This document shows, one piece after another, positions 42,330-55,165 of a DNA stretch of 64,000 nucleotides. Numbering within the stretch: position 1 is the stretch's first letter; each line of letters starts with the position of its first letter. Position numbers and translations under genes: made by a program. The DNA comes from Trifolium pratense (Eukaryota > Streptophyta > Magnoliopsida > Fabales > Fabaceae). The DNA is taken from contig NC_060061.1 in assembly GCF_020283565.1 (NCBI RefSeq), positions 23,845,362-23,909,361 of the forward strand, in the 5' to 3' direction. The notes under the pieces were generated by a model. It had not been told where the DNA came from, did no database searches, and saw only the letters and a program-made list of their open reading frames with translations.

Positions 42330-42516
42330 TATACATTTAATTAAAATTTTCGGTAACTTCTTGAGAGAATGGGAGGTTGCGGTTGATCATACGTTACGGA
42401 AAGGTAACGCATGGGCGGACGTGTTGGCAAAGATGGGTGCTTTATCTGACTCACCTTTAGTGAAAATTTCTATTCCTCCTAGTGAGCTCTCTATACCTCT
42501 TCTCGATGACACGTAG
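42330..42516 (+). pseudogene. RNase H-like (LINE-derived) C-terminal relic
   Basis: Plus strand: LREWEVAVDHTLRKGNAWADVLAKMGA followed by a proline-rich end (SIPPSELSIPLLDD), typical of LINE-associated RNase H C-termini. It matches the style of the other two relics here but is a separate fragment. Confidence 0.65.
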
Positions 42517-42970
42517 GGTGTAGTCTTTATCCGGGAATAGTTTCTTAGTTTTTTTTTTTTTTTTTCCCTTTTGTTATCTCTACTGTAACTAAAACCACAA
42601 GACTTAGAAATTCTGTACATATACTTAACTCAAATGTAGTAGACCAAACATGTAATACTTATGAGGGATTCACATAATTTTATTCCCAGAAAACCAAGTA
42701 TACCAAAATATAACATACCAGTACTACTGTAAGATTCTTACAAAGCAATAAAAAACACAACTTGACCTACAAGTTGAATGTTCATCAGTACAGCAAATCG
42801 ATTTACAAAATGGTAGTAAAGATATGTTAATCTGATAAACTGATAACAATGACCACCAACCTCCATATTTTCTAAACTGATACTAGCAATAAAGTTATAA
42901 AGAGAAAGAATAAAGAAACTGCAATAGGCACTTTAAAAAACTCAAAACAAATTAGTAGTAATATACTCAT

Positions 42971-43684
42971 TCAGAAATCCAACCATTTCTGATAATAGAC
43001 ACATGTTGCTGGAGAGACAGCCCCATCTGGTGAACAAAAGCTCATTCGTTGACAAGAAAAACATGGAAAGGAAGTTGAGTCGACCGATTTCTTTCCCCCT
43101 TTAACTACGCCCTTGTTTTTGCATATGTAACAAGTTTTGCCAACGGGAATAGATGCAAAATCCCCATATCCGGTACTTGTCATCTGCATTATCTCATTAT
43201 CCAAAACCAAAGTTTCCAAAATCCCTTTTATTTGTTTTTCTGTGACTTCAGTGGTAAAAACTCCGGTCTTTTTACACCACTCTAAACATCCATCACATGT
43301 AGAAACTCTCTGCATGGAAATGCATTTCACGCACACTTTCTTCAAAGCGTCTATAAGTTCCTTATCAAGATTCCCATCACTATAAAAATGCCCACCGGTG
43401 ATTTCCTCGGAAGGTACAAACTCTGTTGCCATGAAGTGTTTTCTACCTTTGTTTTGAATGGTAGGAACTTCCTTTACCATATCCTTGGACACAAGTAGCT
43501 TCAGGAATTTATTGACCACAGTAGGAGGAAGATTTGTTTCTCTTTTCATTTCTAGTGTCGAGATCCCTATGTTTGTTTTACTACGTATGAGATTATAGAG
43601 TAGACGCTCTTCATTTGTCAAGGAGGGCTCAGACACTCTTTGTCGTTTCCGTTGAGGGGAAACAGATTCTTGCAAACGATTCAT
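42971..43684 (-). CDS. RNA polymerase III subunit RPC6 (RPC34 family)
   Basis: Main exon, 237 codons from the in-frame ATG 43684 to the stop. RPC34/RPC6 belongs to the RPC3-RPC6-RPC7 subcomplex of nuclear Pol III, which helps open promoters of tRNA, 5S rRNA and other small RNA genes. Winged-helix region at about 25-70 (LLYNLIRSKTNIGISTLEM), followed by the family block GRKHFMATEFVPSEEITGG and FYSDGNLD. The cysteine-rich C-terminus (CYICKNKG, FPCFSCQRMSFC, SPATC) corresponds to the Fe-S-binding tail described for metazoan RPC6. A consensus acceptor (TTTTTTTCTGCAAG/GA) lies just before the ATG, and an upstream exon joins in frame (see 45389-45791). The protein may therefore have 13 more residues. 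Confidence 0.9.
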   Translation of the reverse strand: MNRLQESVSPQRKRQRVSEPSLTNEERLLYNLIRSKTNIGISTLEMKRETNLPPTVVNKFLKLLVSKDMVKEVPTIQNKGRKHFMATEFVPSEEITGGHFYSDGNLDKELIDALKKVCVKCISMQRVSTCDGCLEWCKKTGVFTTEVTEKQIKGILETLVLDNEIMQMTSTGYGDFASIPVGKTCYICKNKGVVKGGKKSVDSTSFPCFSCQRMSFCSPDGAVSPATCVYYQKWLDF

Positions 43685-44603
43685 TCCTTGCAGAAAAAAA
43701 TGTCAAGCAGAGTGTAATTAATTACATAACTCAAATGGTTAATAAAAATTAAAAGTGCTTCACAGTTTACATTCTCAAGTAAATAATACTTTCATGAAGA
43801 TGAAATTACAAATTAAAATGTTGAGTGAATCATAATAGAGAATCTTTAAACCTGTCCATCTAAAATATTTAACATGGAAAAATGGAAATAGACACATAAT
43901 GATCATTATTTTAAGACTATGACTTACTATATGACAAATTCAAACACACAAGAAACAGCAGAATCCAAAATTCATAAGGAACTTGTCAAGCAGTGTTTAT
44001 TTTCAAGGAAATAGTACAATACTAAAAGAGATAAAGTGACTAGAAACCTTCAACTAAAACACTAATAGCCATGAATCATGATGAAAAAACAAAACAAAAA
44101 AATTGCTTATTTTAACTAATAGCCAAAATATTTAACATTTTACAGCTTCCACTTCCTTTATCTTGAATGTGAAGTTGTGATATTTTGAACATAGACTGTC
44201 CAATACAATTATACAACCCAAATATAACAAAATATAAAACAAAAACACATGAAAAGTTAAGAGTAGAAAAATAGTCCAACAGAATCAAACACATCATGGC
44301 AATTTAGGATCAGCCATCTTCTTTGCATAAGAGAGGAACGCCAGCTTTTGTCAAAGTTCACACAACACACTAGTTCACATACCACACAACACACTAGTTC
44401 ACATACCTATCAAGCAGAAAAAGTTAACATACCTATCAAGCAGAAAAAGTTAACATACCTATCAACTAGACCCCGACATATACACAGAAACAGCTCATTA
44501 GTTCAATTGCTTCATGTTCCTAAGGACCTAATAATGCACAAAAGAATGAAGGTTGAGGAACTCAGCAAACAACAATCTGCAAACATGAGTTATGGGATCC
44601 ATT

Positions 44604-44777
44604 TAGTGGCGGAGCCAGAAAATTTATAAAGCCTGAGCAAAATCTCACTTGTAAACAAAAATCTCAGCTGTGCACCGAAAAATCTCAGCTTTGCCCTAAA
44701 CTAACCCCTAAAATACCAAATTTTTCACCAGAGCCTGAGCAAGTGCCCGGGCTGGCCAGGCAGTGGATCCGCCACTG
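44604..44777. mobile_element. Small hAT-type MITE (174 bp) in RPC6 intron
   Basis: Ends TAGTGGCGGAGCC and GGATCCGCCACTG; exact 8-bp duplication GATCCATT at 44596-44603 and 44778-44785. Within the inferred RPC6 intron. Confidence 0.85.
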
Positions 44778-45388
44778 GATCCATTCAATCCCTAAAACAG
44801 AACATACCTATCAACAGTTCCATGTCATGTGTTGCCATTTTTTTTTTTTTGGTTATCATGATATAGGTACAACATTTCCATGGCCGGTAGTAACGACTAA
44901 TCTCCTCAGGAACCTGTGGGACAGACAAGGTGGGTTCTCCCCCTCTCAATCAATTTTTTTTTCCATACGCGGGAGTCAAGAATCGCTCCACTGACCACCT
45001 GCTTAAGGAGACCAAGACCCTTACCACTTCGACTAAATCATTCTTGGTGTCATATGTCATCATTTATTATTCAATTTTTTTAGAATTACTATTCCCAAAA
45101 ATACCAATAATAAAAAAGATAACCAATTTAACACCCGAGGATTTTTAGAAGCTCTTCTAATAAGTTCTAAAAGAACCGATCCTAATTCCCGGATACCCAC
45201 AATAACTTAAATTCATCTTAATGAAAAAACTATCCTTGAGACAAAAGAAATTATGGAGTCACAACAATAAAAGCAGATAACATTAACAACTACAAGTCAT
45301 ATAGTATTATTCTCTCATCTTTGATCTTTGAAATTAAAGACTAAAACCAGAAAACTAAACAAAAATTTACATATTATCATAACAGTAC

Positions 45389-45791
45389 CATATTTATCAG
45401 CATTTTTCATCTTTTCTTTGGACATGGCAACAACTTTAGGTGTCTGCACATGAAACAAGACAATTATAATTACAACTTGCAAGAAATGGTTAAACTCCTA
45501 AAACAAAATACTACTTATAACAAACAAATCAATCAAAGTAACAAATTGCATACACAAAGAAAACACCATTATAACAACCAAAGCAATAAAATCAGTTTTG
45601 ACCTAATTGGTTTGGTAATAAAGAGAAACTAACGATGGTGAAGATTTTCGGTAATGGAAATTGAAGAGAGGAAAAAAAACTCTAATTACCTCAGTTTTGA
45701 GCGAAGTGGAAAACAAAATAGTGGGGATCGATAATGATAAAGGCAAATTGCTAACCGTCACAAAAAAAATTACTCTTCGATTCAGCTTCAA
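45389..45791 (-). other. Candidate upstream exons of RPC6
   Basis: Minus-strand exon 45443-45389: acceptor TGTGCAG/ACACC, donor ATATG/GTACTG, with ATG at 45425. It encodes MSKEKMKNADKY plus one base, and joined to 43686 it continates in frame as G-MNRLQES. A further 5' untranslated exon may end at 45690 (CTGAG/GTAATTAG). Splice sites are read directly; the model itself is inferred. Confidence 0.45.
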
Positions 45792-48557
45792 CTTGCTTAT
45801 AAATTAGTCTCACCGTGTTATGATATAAGCAAAAAAAATTATTTTCATACTTAAAATATGATAATTTTAAAAATGATTTTTTGTGTTTTTGATGAAATAA
45901 GGTTTATTGGAAGATGTAAAAAGAGTTTTTATTGGTTATTGATTATGGGGAAAAATGAGAGAGAGAGAATAAATTAAGTAAAAGTCTATCTTGAAAATGA
46001 TAAAAGTTGATTTTTTTTTCCTTATAATTTGGGACATGAAAAAGTGATTTTTTTTTGCTTATATAATATGGGACGGAGGGAGTATAAATTATGTTTTATA
46101 GCTTATAAGCTAACAAGGATACATTTGGATTCGATTTTTTTTTATTTTATTTTTAATGACGGATTTAGTTTATTTGTGTTTATGAAAATAGTTTAGGTAA
46201 ATAAATAAAGTTTTATGTTAATTTATAAATTTTTACTAACAATAATTCTATTTTTATAAATTGTTTTTTCATAAACTACCTTGAATAAGCTGTTTTGCAT
46301 AAATTCAAAAATAAATCAATTCAAAAGGACCCTAAAACTATTTGGTAGAAATCTTTTTTACTTATATAGCTTATTTTCCGGACACTATTTCAAGTAGCTT
46401 ATAATTTATAATTTTTTCTTCCACTTTTATCCTTATTATTTTAACTAAAATCCACTTTTACCCTTTATAATTTATTTTAATTTAAAATAAAAATAACTAT
46501 TTGCTTAGAACATAAACCATCTTCCATTAATAATAATAAAAAAATACAAAACATGTCCTATTCTTACAAGTAATTTTTGCCTTTTTGAGATGCTTGTTTC
46601 ATAAATAAATAAAAAATAAAAATACATTTTTGTTTTTTCTACAGGTATATATTATATTGTTGATAAAGAATATTGTGATAAAGAAGGATATTTGATGTTT
46701 TATCTTAAGATATTATTTTGATTATTGTTTTGGATTAATATAATTGTACTTTAGATTATTTTTAATTTTTTTTAGCAAGTATAGTTAAAGATTATCTTAA
46801 GTTTTACAGTATATTATATGTTTAGTGTAAAATTGACATAATTGTGTCGAATATACTTTATAATTATGTTAAGTATATATTCACTTTGACTTGTAAGATA
46901 TATAACATTTTTTTGATAGAAAAAGATATATAACATTAAAATAAAAATAAATTTAAAATAAAATAAAATTTCAGCATACATAAATAAATTTAATAATAAT
47001 ATTGATAAAATATTAATAATCATATATCAAAGATAAATTACATTAATAAATTTAAATTATTATCTTAAATATAAATTTTATTATTAATTAATAATTAATA
47101 ATGTCTTTTTATCTTATAAAAAAAATATCTTTTTATGCCATTTTACAATTATCAGCTAATAAAACCGTTAATTTTACCACACTTCAAATAGAGCCTTGGT
47201 GAGGGTGGATGGGTTTCATTCTTAGAAGGATTAAAAATTGGTATTTTGTTTAGTTTGTAGGGGTAGGGGGATAATAGTAAGGTTGTGGGGAAAAACTTTT
47301 CTATCATATTAGAAGTTGCTAACCCTAGGTCTCCCCAATAAATGAGAGGGTTTTTTTTTTCTGCAATAGCTTGAACAGGTGTTCACAGTCCGCTTCAAAT
47401 ACAATCTTCCTCTTTTTCAGTTCTTGAACAGGTGTTAACTTTTTCAGTTCTGGCCCTTGTTGGTCTTCACCTTCATATTCATTTGATCATGCTCTTTTGA
47501 GTTTGTGTGTCTTAGATTGAAAGGTTCTTTTGTTTCTTAAGTTACTCTAATTTCTTCCGTGCTTCAGGTACTTGGTTAAAGGAATTTGTTGTTGATAAAG
47601 ATGGGAGATTTATTCTTACTTTGGTGTAATCATTAGTTGTTTGCTCGTTGTAGATGTGCAAGTTAAAAGCAAATTTGTGCTTAAAAGTTGTATCTGTTTG
47701 ACTGTGCATTAATTCTATATTTCCCCCCATAATGGGTATTCCATCTCCTTTGCGTTTGATCTGCTAAAAATAAGGGACTGTATAGGACAACTTCTGGAGA
47801 ATTTTTTTCTCTACCCCAACAATTATACCTCAACCCCTACATTTTGTGTGAACTGCCTATTTTGTCCTTGTATATAAATAAAAACTATCATTTTTATCAA
47901 TTTGCTTTATATAAGTTTTAAAAAGTTTTCCGGTATACTAATAAGAACATCATCACTATTCACTTCAATTTCACACCAATTTCAACATCATCAACACTCA
48001 CACTCCTATCAATTTTTCTTTCAACATAATCATCAATTTTGTCACCCAATTCACTACCTTTAGAAATTAGACTCCACATCAGAACAATTCGATTCAAATC
48101 TGGCCAAATTATAACTTCTCCTTCTGGAAATTATCACCGCCGCATGTGGAGTCGGAACAGATCTAGAAGCAGCGGCAGCAGCAAGAGCAACACGTGTTTA
48201 GCATTTGGTGTAACACGACCGAATAAAGATGAGAATGGGCGTGGAGGTTTATCGGGTTTTACCCGAGAAATTGAAACGGGTACGGGTTGAGGGAAACTCA
48301 ATGGGTTTATTGTGGTTATTGTTGTGATGCAGAGAAAAAGGAGGAGAAGGTGATGATGAAGATGAGGAAGTATCACAGTCGTTGAGAATTTCGTTGCCGG
48401 TTCAGTGATGAGTGGAGATCGGCGGCTTCGGTGTCGTCGGGAAGGAACGAGCGAAGGTCGAGCTCCATAGTAGGCACTTGAACTGAATTGGTCAAATTGA
48501 TTTTGATGATAGCTTTGTCTTCCAAAAAAATGTAGAAACCGATAAACTAATCATTAT
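45792..48557. other. Intergenic; decayed MITEs
   Basis: A Stowaway-type end GGGACGGAGGGAGTA near 46071. Pieces of the AGCTTATA Tourist family at about 46090-46400 and 47150-47200 (compare 38512-38885). Otherwise A/T-rich. 47940-48480 is less AT-rich, with a minus-strand frame starting MELDLRSFLPDD at about 48467, but stops follow and no family is recognised. Confidence 0.4.
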
Positions 48558-49186
48558 TAGAGGTGGGAACAGGCCAGGCCGGCCTACATGGCCTTAAGGC
48601 CTAGCCTACATAGGCTCAGGCCAGGCCAGCCTATTTCTTTAAATAGAGCAGGCCAATGCTTTTTTATAAGCCTATTTAGCTAAAAAGGCCAAGCCGCAGG
48701 CCATTAAAAAAGCCTTTGAGGCCTACTAGGACGGCCTATTTAAGTTAACATGAATAATATTTTTATTACGATTATTATTTATATATTAAAATTTATACTT
48801 TGATTAAATTATAAATCTATTAACTTTTTAAGTAATTTAAGTTTATTAATCTACATTAGTTTTTAACATATATAAATGTATTATTATAAACTAGAATTGA
48901 AATATGATGACATATATAGTCAAATTCTCTAAAATATCAAATGGAACATTATTTTATTAGTTCATAAGTATATTTCAAAATAAATATAATTATTTATTTA
49001 AATATGTTCATATGAAATAGGCTTTTAAACAGGCTAACAGGCCACATCAGACTTTCAAAAGGCCAGGCTCAGGCCTAGAATTTAAGCCTATGATAGGCCA
49101 CAGGCCAGACTCAGACCTTCGATTTTTTGACAGGCCAGGCTCAGGCTTGGCAAAGCCTAGCTCGGCCTAGCCTATTCCCACCTCTA
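48558..49186. mobile_element. Non-autonomous hAT element (629 bp)
   Basis: TIRs TAGAGGTGGGAA and TTCCCACCTCTA; exact 8-bp duplication ATCATTAT at 48550-48557 and 49187-49194. Dense subterminal AGGCC/GGCCT repeats at both ends around an AT-rich core. Confidence 0.93.
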
Positions 49187-49194
49187 ATCATTAT

Positions 49195-50698
49195 AGGAGC
49201 AAATGAAAATTGATGTTGAATCTGATTTTTTGAGAACCACATCAAAACATCGCGTTTTCTCTGGTGTAGAACTGTTAATTGTCTATATGCTGTTCATGAA
49301 AAAGCTAAGAAATTCTTCATTCAATTCTTGATGTTCTGCTCGGTGAAGATTGAAGAAATTATCAACTGTTCCGGGTTGAATTTTGGGAAAATTTAATATA
49401 CCAGAATAGTTTTCCAGTGTTCTGGTTTTTTGCTAAAAGTTGTTGTTCAAATTATCAAATGAAAAAAACAAAATTAGTACCGGAACACATTGGTAGAGTG
49501 GAGGGGATGAATAGGGTTTCCGGAAAAATTAAATAGAGGGTAAAATTGGAATATCAGATTATTTGTAGGGGTGGAGGGATAAATGTAGAGGTAGAAAAAA
49601 AAAATTCCAACTTCTGTCGTACTGTGTTTGATTTTAAAACTGTTCCTGGTACTGGACAAACATGGGCCAAGGGACCGAACAAAACTTGAAATTCTTGTCC
49701 CCACAAAATCACGGGACAACTTTTTGTCATCACCACAATTGTCTTAAATACCAAACAGTGTATATTTGGCTTTTGTTTTAAGCTTTTTGAATGAATGAAG
49801 TTTCTCTTGTTGAAAAATAAAAATAAAAACCACAATCTTTTTAACAACCATGGAATGGTACATCACAGCAACTTTTGTTTTTGTCACACCAATCTTTAGA
49901 AACAACTACATCTCCTTCAATTCCCTATGGAGGTTTATAGCTATATAGCATACATCCAACATGTTCTTAAACCCCTCTGCATTTTTAGAGGAAATAAACA
50001 TCTCCCATGCCTTCATAAGGCCATTTTAAACTTTGACAACAAAAGTAAGAAGATGAACTATACTAATTAATTGTTGATTTAAAGGTGAATATCCCCTACA
50101 TGATTTCAACTATAAACAATGGTCTTCAACTAAAACTAGTACAAGTAGATTTCCAGTAACTAATCTCAGGCACTAAATTGTAATATTAACAGCAAAACAG
50201 CGCGCATTATCATTGTGAACACGAATTGGAATTGTCACCGGGTACAACGTAACTCCGAAAGTGAAGTTTATATTTATATTGGGCTTATCATTGGTATACC
50301 AAAATCAGAAGTTCGACAACACAAATACAAATATTTTGAAGTTGGAACATTAATAATATCAATAAAAAATGAAAGGGGAACCAGAAAACCACATGAATAC
50401 CAAAAAAACGACAGTTCACCGCCAATGTTATACAGAATATGAATGGATAAATTTTAACCGATTACGGCAACATTCAGCTACAGACATAACCATAGCCATA
50501 AACACTGAAACTGCCTAAGCTACCAACATACCTATCAAAAATGTCTTTTACCAGTTTTAGCCGTGTTGCACATTAAAAAAAACAGATAAATTAAGACAAA
50601 ACTTCAATTGGAAACAAAAAAATAGGTTTCTGATATTCAATGTTCCTTTCCAACTCCCTAGTCAATCTATCTGTAGGGACAAAAGTAATTGATGGCTT
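49195..50698. other. Intergenic / 3' flank of eIF4B gene
   Basis: No gene recognised. The open stretches at 49474-49847 have no family features. 50200-50450 is of average composition without signals. Confidence 0.4.
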
Positions 50699-52591
50699 TT
50701 AGTTTTCTTCAATGTGTTCATCCTCCACTTTCTCAGCACTGCATTATAAAGTCAAAAGCATTATAAGTAAGCCAAATAACCAATACTAGTACAATTTAAA
50801 ACATAAACAGAAAATCCGCAACTCGCATAAGAGAAATTGGAGCCTGGTCTAAGGACCATGTGGGATTGTGCTCACTCTGTTATACATTAAGTGAAGGTCC
50901 AGGAAAAGTTCAGCCCATGACCTCATAGTCAAGTGGCCACTACACCAACCATTGCCCTAAGGTTCTCTTCGTAAGTAAAAACAAGGCTAAAATATTTCAA
51001 GACATGGAGTTGATTGAGATCATCCAACAATCAAAGCCTAATAACATTCTTGCCATCTAGAAGAAACAGCATCACTACTTAACAACCGCAGTATACAAAA
51101 GTACAGAAACCAATAAATGTTCAAGTCTAGCAGTATCAAGGCAGGCAAGGATGGAAGACATAGTACAATCAAATATTCTAAAGCTTGGAACACAACAATA
51201 CATGAGGAAGTACACTACACACATCACACATGTGAAGGTTAAAACAACTTTTTTGGCATACAAGCAAAAAGTGAACAGTTAAGAAACTGAAAAAACTATC
51301 ATAACAAAACACATCACAACATATGTGGTATAAGAGTATATCATGAAAAAGCATAAAAATAAACCTAATTATAGCCATAAACACCCCATTTTCTGATTGG
51401 CACAAAGGATGAATCAAACAACTAACAAAAATACTCAAGAACAGATATCGAAAAATCCTACTACTACTATGTTGGTTTCAAAATGTTATTATTGACAAAC
51501 CTTTCGGAACGACCATCATCAGATGGGGTTGGGGTTGATTTCCTCCAACTCCTCTCAGATCTATCTTCACCGCGTCCATTACCAGAACCAAAACCCCTCT
51601 TACCAAACCCTTCAACCACTGTTGTCTCCTTAATCTTCATGCTCTCAAGTTGCTCATCAATCTTCTTCCAATCCTGTCCTTTCTCCGCCAAAACCTGCTC
51701 CCTTGGCCTAGCCTCACCAAACGGATTTGCACCCTTAGGCTTTGCTACAACAGCAGCAACAGTAGGAACATCCTGATTTTCATTACTCGGAGGCGCAGAA
51801 CGCGGTTGCAAAACAAGCCTTGGCCTTCCACCACCAACATTCTCAGTTCTTTCACTTGCAACACTAAATTCACCAACTTTCTTCTTATTATTCCAATTAT
51901 CTGAATCAGCACCACCACTAGTACCAAACCCTACTCTCCTCTCTCTATCAGCGCCAGCACCACCACCACCAAATCTCCGTCCCTCACTCGGCGCAAAAGT
52001 CTTATTAGTAACCCAGCTATCAGATTCATCAGCCCGCGATTGCGAATCAAAAAAACTACCACCTCTTTCACCTCTATCCCTTCTATCAGACCCATTCCCA
52101 AAAGAAGGTTTCTTAGCAGCAGCCCAATTATCAATTTCATCAGCCCTAGAAGGTTCACGATTGGAATCCCTATCTCTTCTATCAGAACCAAACGAATCGG
52201 TTCTGGGAACCCTATTAGAACCCCATCTTGAAACAGAAGATTCATCATCTCCCCGATTAGAACGACCACCACCGTAAGATCCAAACCCACGAGTACGGTC
52301 ACGTTCGAGTTCCTCAGCGGTTCGCTGACGTGGACCGGTTGGAAGATCAACCGGATCTTGATGAGTGAATGAAGGAACAGGTTTTGCAGTGAATTCGGCT
52401 AAAGATAGGGTTTGGGCTTTCTTCTTTTTGGGTTTTGTTGCGGCGGCGACAGCGAGAGAAGGGAATTCAGCGAGTGGTTTGGATTCAACAACGTTGTTGT
52501 TGTTTTTGTTTTGAAGGAGTTCAGCTTCGTGTTCCTCAGAATCAAGTGCCCATGCACCTGGTTTCGACCAAGCAGATACAGTAGCCGCCAT
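50699..52591 (-). CDS. Eukaryotic translation initiation factor eIF4B, plant type
   Basis: RNA-binding stimulator of the eIF4A helicase in cap-dependent initiation. ATG 52591 begins MAATVSAWSKPGAWALDSEE, the conserved plant eIF4B start; upstream in-frame codons are not family-like. Then come a KPKKKK basic stretch, PTGPRQRTAEELERD, repeated Asp/Arg/Gly/Ser units with DNW or DSW boxes, RPRLVLQPRS, GANPFGEARPRE and EKGQDWKKIDEQLE. I model two exons: 52591-51501 with donor GAAAG/GTTTGT, and 50738-50699 with acceptor AATGCAG/TGCTG, ending SAEKVEDEHIEEN (376 aa). Reading straight through instead gives a stop at 51467 and 374 aa with a non-acidic end. Shorter than the roughly 530-550 aa Arabidopsis eIF4Bs as I recall them. 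Confidence 0.85.
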
Positions 52592-52693
52592 ATTCTGTGT
52601 TCTTCTTGTTTCGATCTTGTTGAGATTTCTTGTTCCCAAAAAATCACAACACACTCTTACTTTGCGTTTTTTGCCAGCAAAACTCACCTAGCC

Positions 52694-52696
<3 letters not shown>

Positions 52697-52755
<59 letters not shown>
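52697..52755. repeat. (AT)n microsatellite in eIF4B 5' region
   Basis: About 29 AT units, roughly 105 bp upstream of the eIF4B ATG, so within the leader or core promoter. Confidence 0.97.
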
Positions 52756-52759
<4 letters not shown>

Positions 52760-52762
<3 letters not shown>

Positions 52763-54177
52763 TACCAAATGAACGGTGTAGATTCTTTTATCTTTTCTTT
52801 TTTATTTTTTCACAAATCTTTTTTGACAAATCTTTTATCTTTTTTTAATAGTAATCCGATTTTTTTTTTTTTTCAATGAGCATTAAGAAATTATTTAAAA
52901 GACCAGTCAACAAAATTAAGATATTAAGATATCTCTATAAAAAAAAATTAAGATATTACTATTATTATATTTAACAACAAAAAATTATTATTATTACTAT
53001 ATAGGTACAACATTAAAAGATCTGAGAAATTTAAAAGATAATTCTCTTTTTGACAGGATTAAAAGATGAATTTGTTTTATTAGGGTAGCTCAATTGATAA
53101 CTTATTAGGCAAATTATTAGAAGAATCGAGGTTTTAATTTCGAATTTTTTGCAACTTCTCCATATTTATAATGTGTAATTATAATCACTAAACTACTGAA
53201 TAAAAAAAAATTAAGCTTGAAAAAAAAGTTTAACAGTTATGTTAATTTACACATATATCTAATAGAGATTAAACATTTTGTCATGTCATTAATTAAAGTG
53301 TGATATAATTGAGTGATTTCACGGAATGCATATGCATATTATTATTAGATGAAAATGTAAAATTATTTTACAACGTTATTTTCTCTTAAAAAATAATGAT
53401 TCATTAAAAATCATAACTTATACAGATTTAATTATTATAAAATATTATGTCACATTCAACAGTTTTTTTATAGTAATTTTTTTCTATGATCTACATTTAG
53501 TTTTGGTTTTAAAATTTTAACAGTATTGAGATGTTAATCTAAAACCGTTTTTTCAATTTGTCCTTTCAAAACGATTATCTCTTATTCTTTGTATTAATTT
53601 ATTGTGATTTGGTGTAAACGTTAAGCGGTTTGAATATTTTTTTTCTTTTATGGTTAAATATATAATGCAATGTTCCTACAATCAGAAAAAAGTGGTTTGG
53701 ATTTTAAAGTAAACTGTTTGGATGTTGTTTATGGAATTTTACTATTTCATATAGATAATTTGTAAATATTCATTCAATTCTTGATGAATTAATATATGCA
53801 ATTGTGCAAGGATAATTGTAAATAAATGATAATGGTCTCTTTGTCTCTTAATACACCTTTGTCTAGTTTCTAGGGTAATAAAATATTTTTATGTTGTTGT
53901 AGGAGTGTGTTTCAATACATGAAATAACATACTAGAGGATATTTTTTTAGAAATATTTTACTAGTAGGAATGATTTCTTATTTTCATAAGTATTTAGATT
54001 TTATAGGAATATTTTTAAAAACTTCTTTACTTTTAAAAATAATAAAAATGCAAATAAATGTGAGTGGTAGTAAGAAGTTATAGTTATTGGAGATTTATTT
54101 TTATTGAAATAAATCCCTCTTGCATCTCGAACTGAAAACCCGTGCCGAAAATACATGCATTGGTCAAAGCCTCCTCT
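52760..54177. other. AT-rich intergenic DNA
   Basis: Nothing recognised beyond homopolymer runs. Confidence 0.45.
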
Positions 54178-54530
54178 TGAGTTTTTCAAAATAAATACTG
54201 ACGGATCGTATGTACACGATCAAGCGGCTTGCAGATGAATTATCAGAAATCACAATGGAAACTTTGTTAAAGGCTTCATGTTTAAGTTTGGGTCTTTCTT
54301 TGCAGAATTAAAAGGAATTCTCCTTGGTCTTTATACATGCCATCAATATGATCTAGAATCGTCATACCTCCATTTTTCATCTTCAACCTCTACTCCAGGA
54401 GATCAAATACCTTATCAACCTCTCAAGGTCGACTATTCGTATAAATCACATTCATCGTGAAGCAAACACTTGTGATGCTCTTGCTTTAAGGGGTCATCAA
54501 GCGGATTTTTCCCTGCTATGTTAGATGTTA
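54178..54530 (+). pseudogene. RNase H-like (LINE-derived) relic
   Basis: Plus strand: FFKINTDGSYVHDQAACR then IIRNHNGNFVKGF (catalytic-type TDGS start), FAELKGILLGLYTC, and near 54445 RIHREANTCDALALRGH. Interrupted by stops and frameshifts. Confidence 0.72.
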
Positions 54531-55165
54531 TTAGTCCTAGTATTAATTTGTTTCTTGATAAAGACTTAAGGGGAGCAAGTTCCTCTGTAGTCGGTCCTTA
54601 GTTTTTTTATATTCCTTATTTTATAAAAAAAAAAAACCATACTTCAAATTATCATAATATTTTACTTTTCTTAATAAGTGTGATTTTTTTTTTTTTAATT
54701 TATAAAATGAGAGTATGAGACGGAGAGGCAGCAACTTCCATTGCAAAAAAAATATGGGTGCTCGCGGTGCGGTTTGGTTCGGTTTTGAGCATAAAAGTCA
54801 TCATAACCGCGAGATAAAATTGCATGCGATTCGGTTTAGTTCGGTTGATTTTAAAAAAGTCATCCAAACCAAACCAAACCAATGCGGTTAGGGTTTGTTT
54901 GGTTTGTGCGGTTTGTTACGATATAAAAAATATGACGATATTACCAATTTGTTACAAAATAACATTAGAAAATTTTAATTTATTTTATTGTTTACATGAT
55001 ATAATATGCATATACATAAATTGCATATATATATATATATAAGGACTTATTTTTAATACCAACAGTATAGTTATGGGTCACGTTAAATGATATGTTTTGA
55101 CAGCCTATTGTTTTATGGACTTAAATTGGGTTGGGCTTGCTAAGTTGGACTAAGTAATAGATTAA

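Noticed and set aside
48039..48376. Overlapping open frames on both strands near 48.2 kb as a gene
   Set aside because: No family resemblance, stops soon follow, and composition is explained by short Ser/Arg or Leu runs. Kept only as a possible relic.
52630..52848. Open frame upstream of eIF4B
   Set aside because: Mostly Tyr-Ile repeats from the (AT)n tract.
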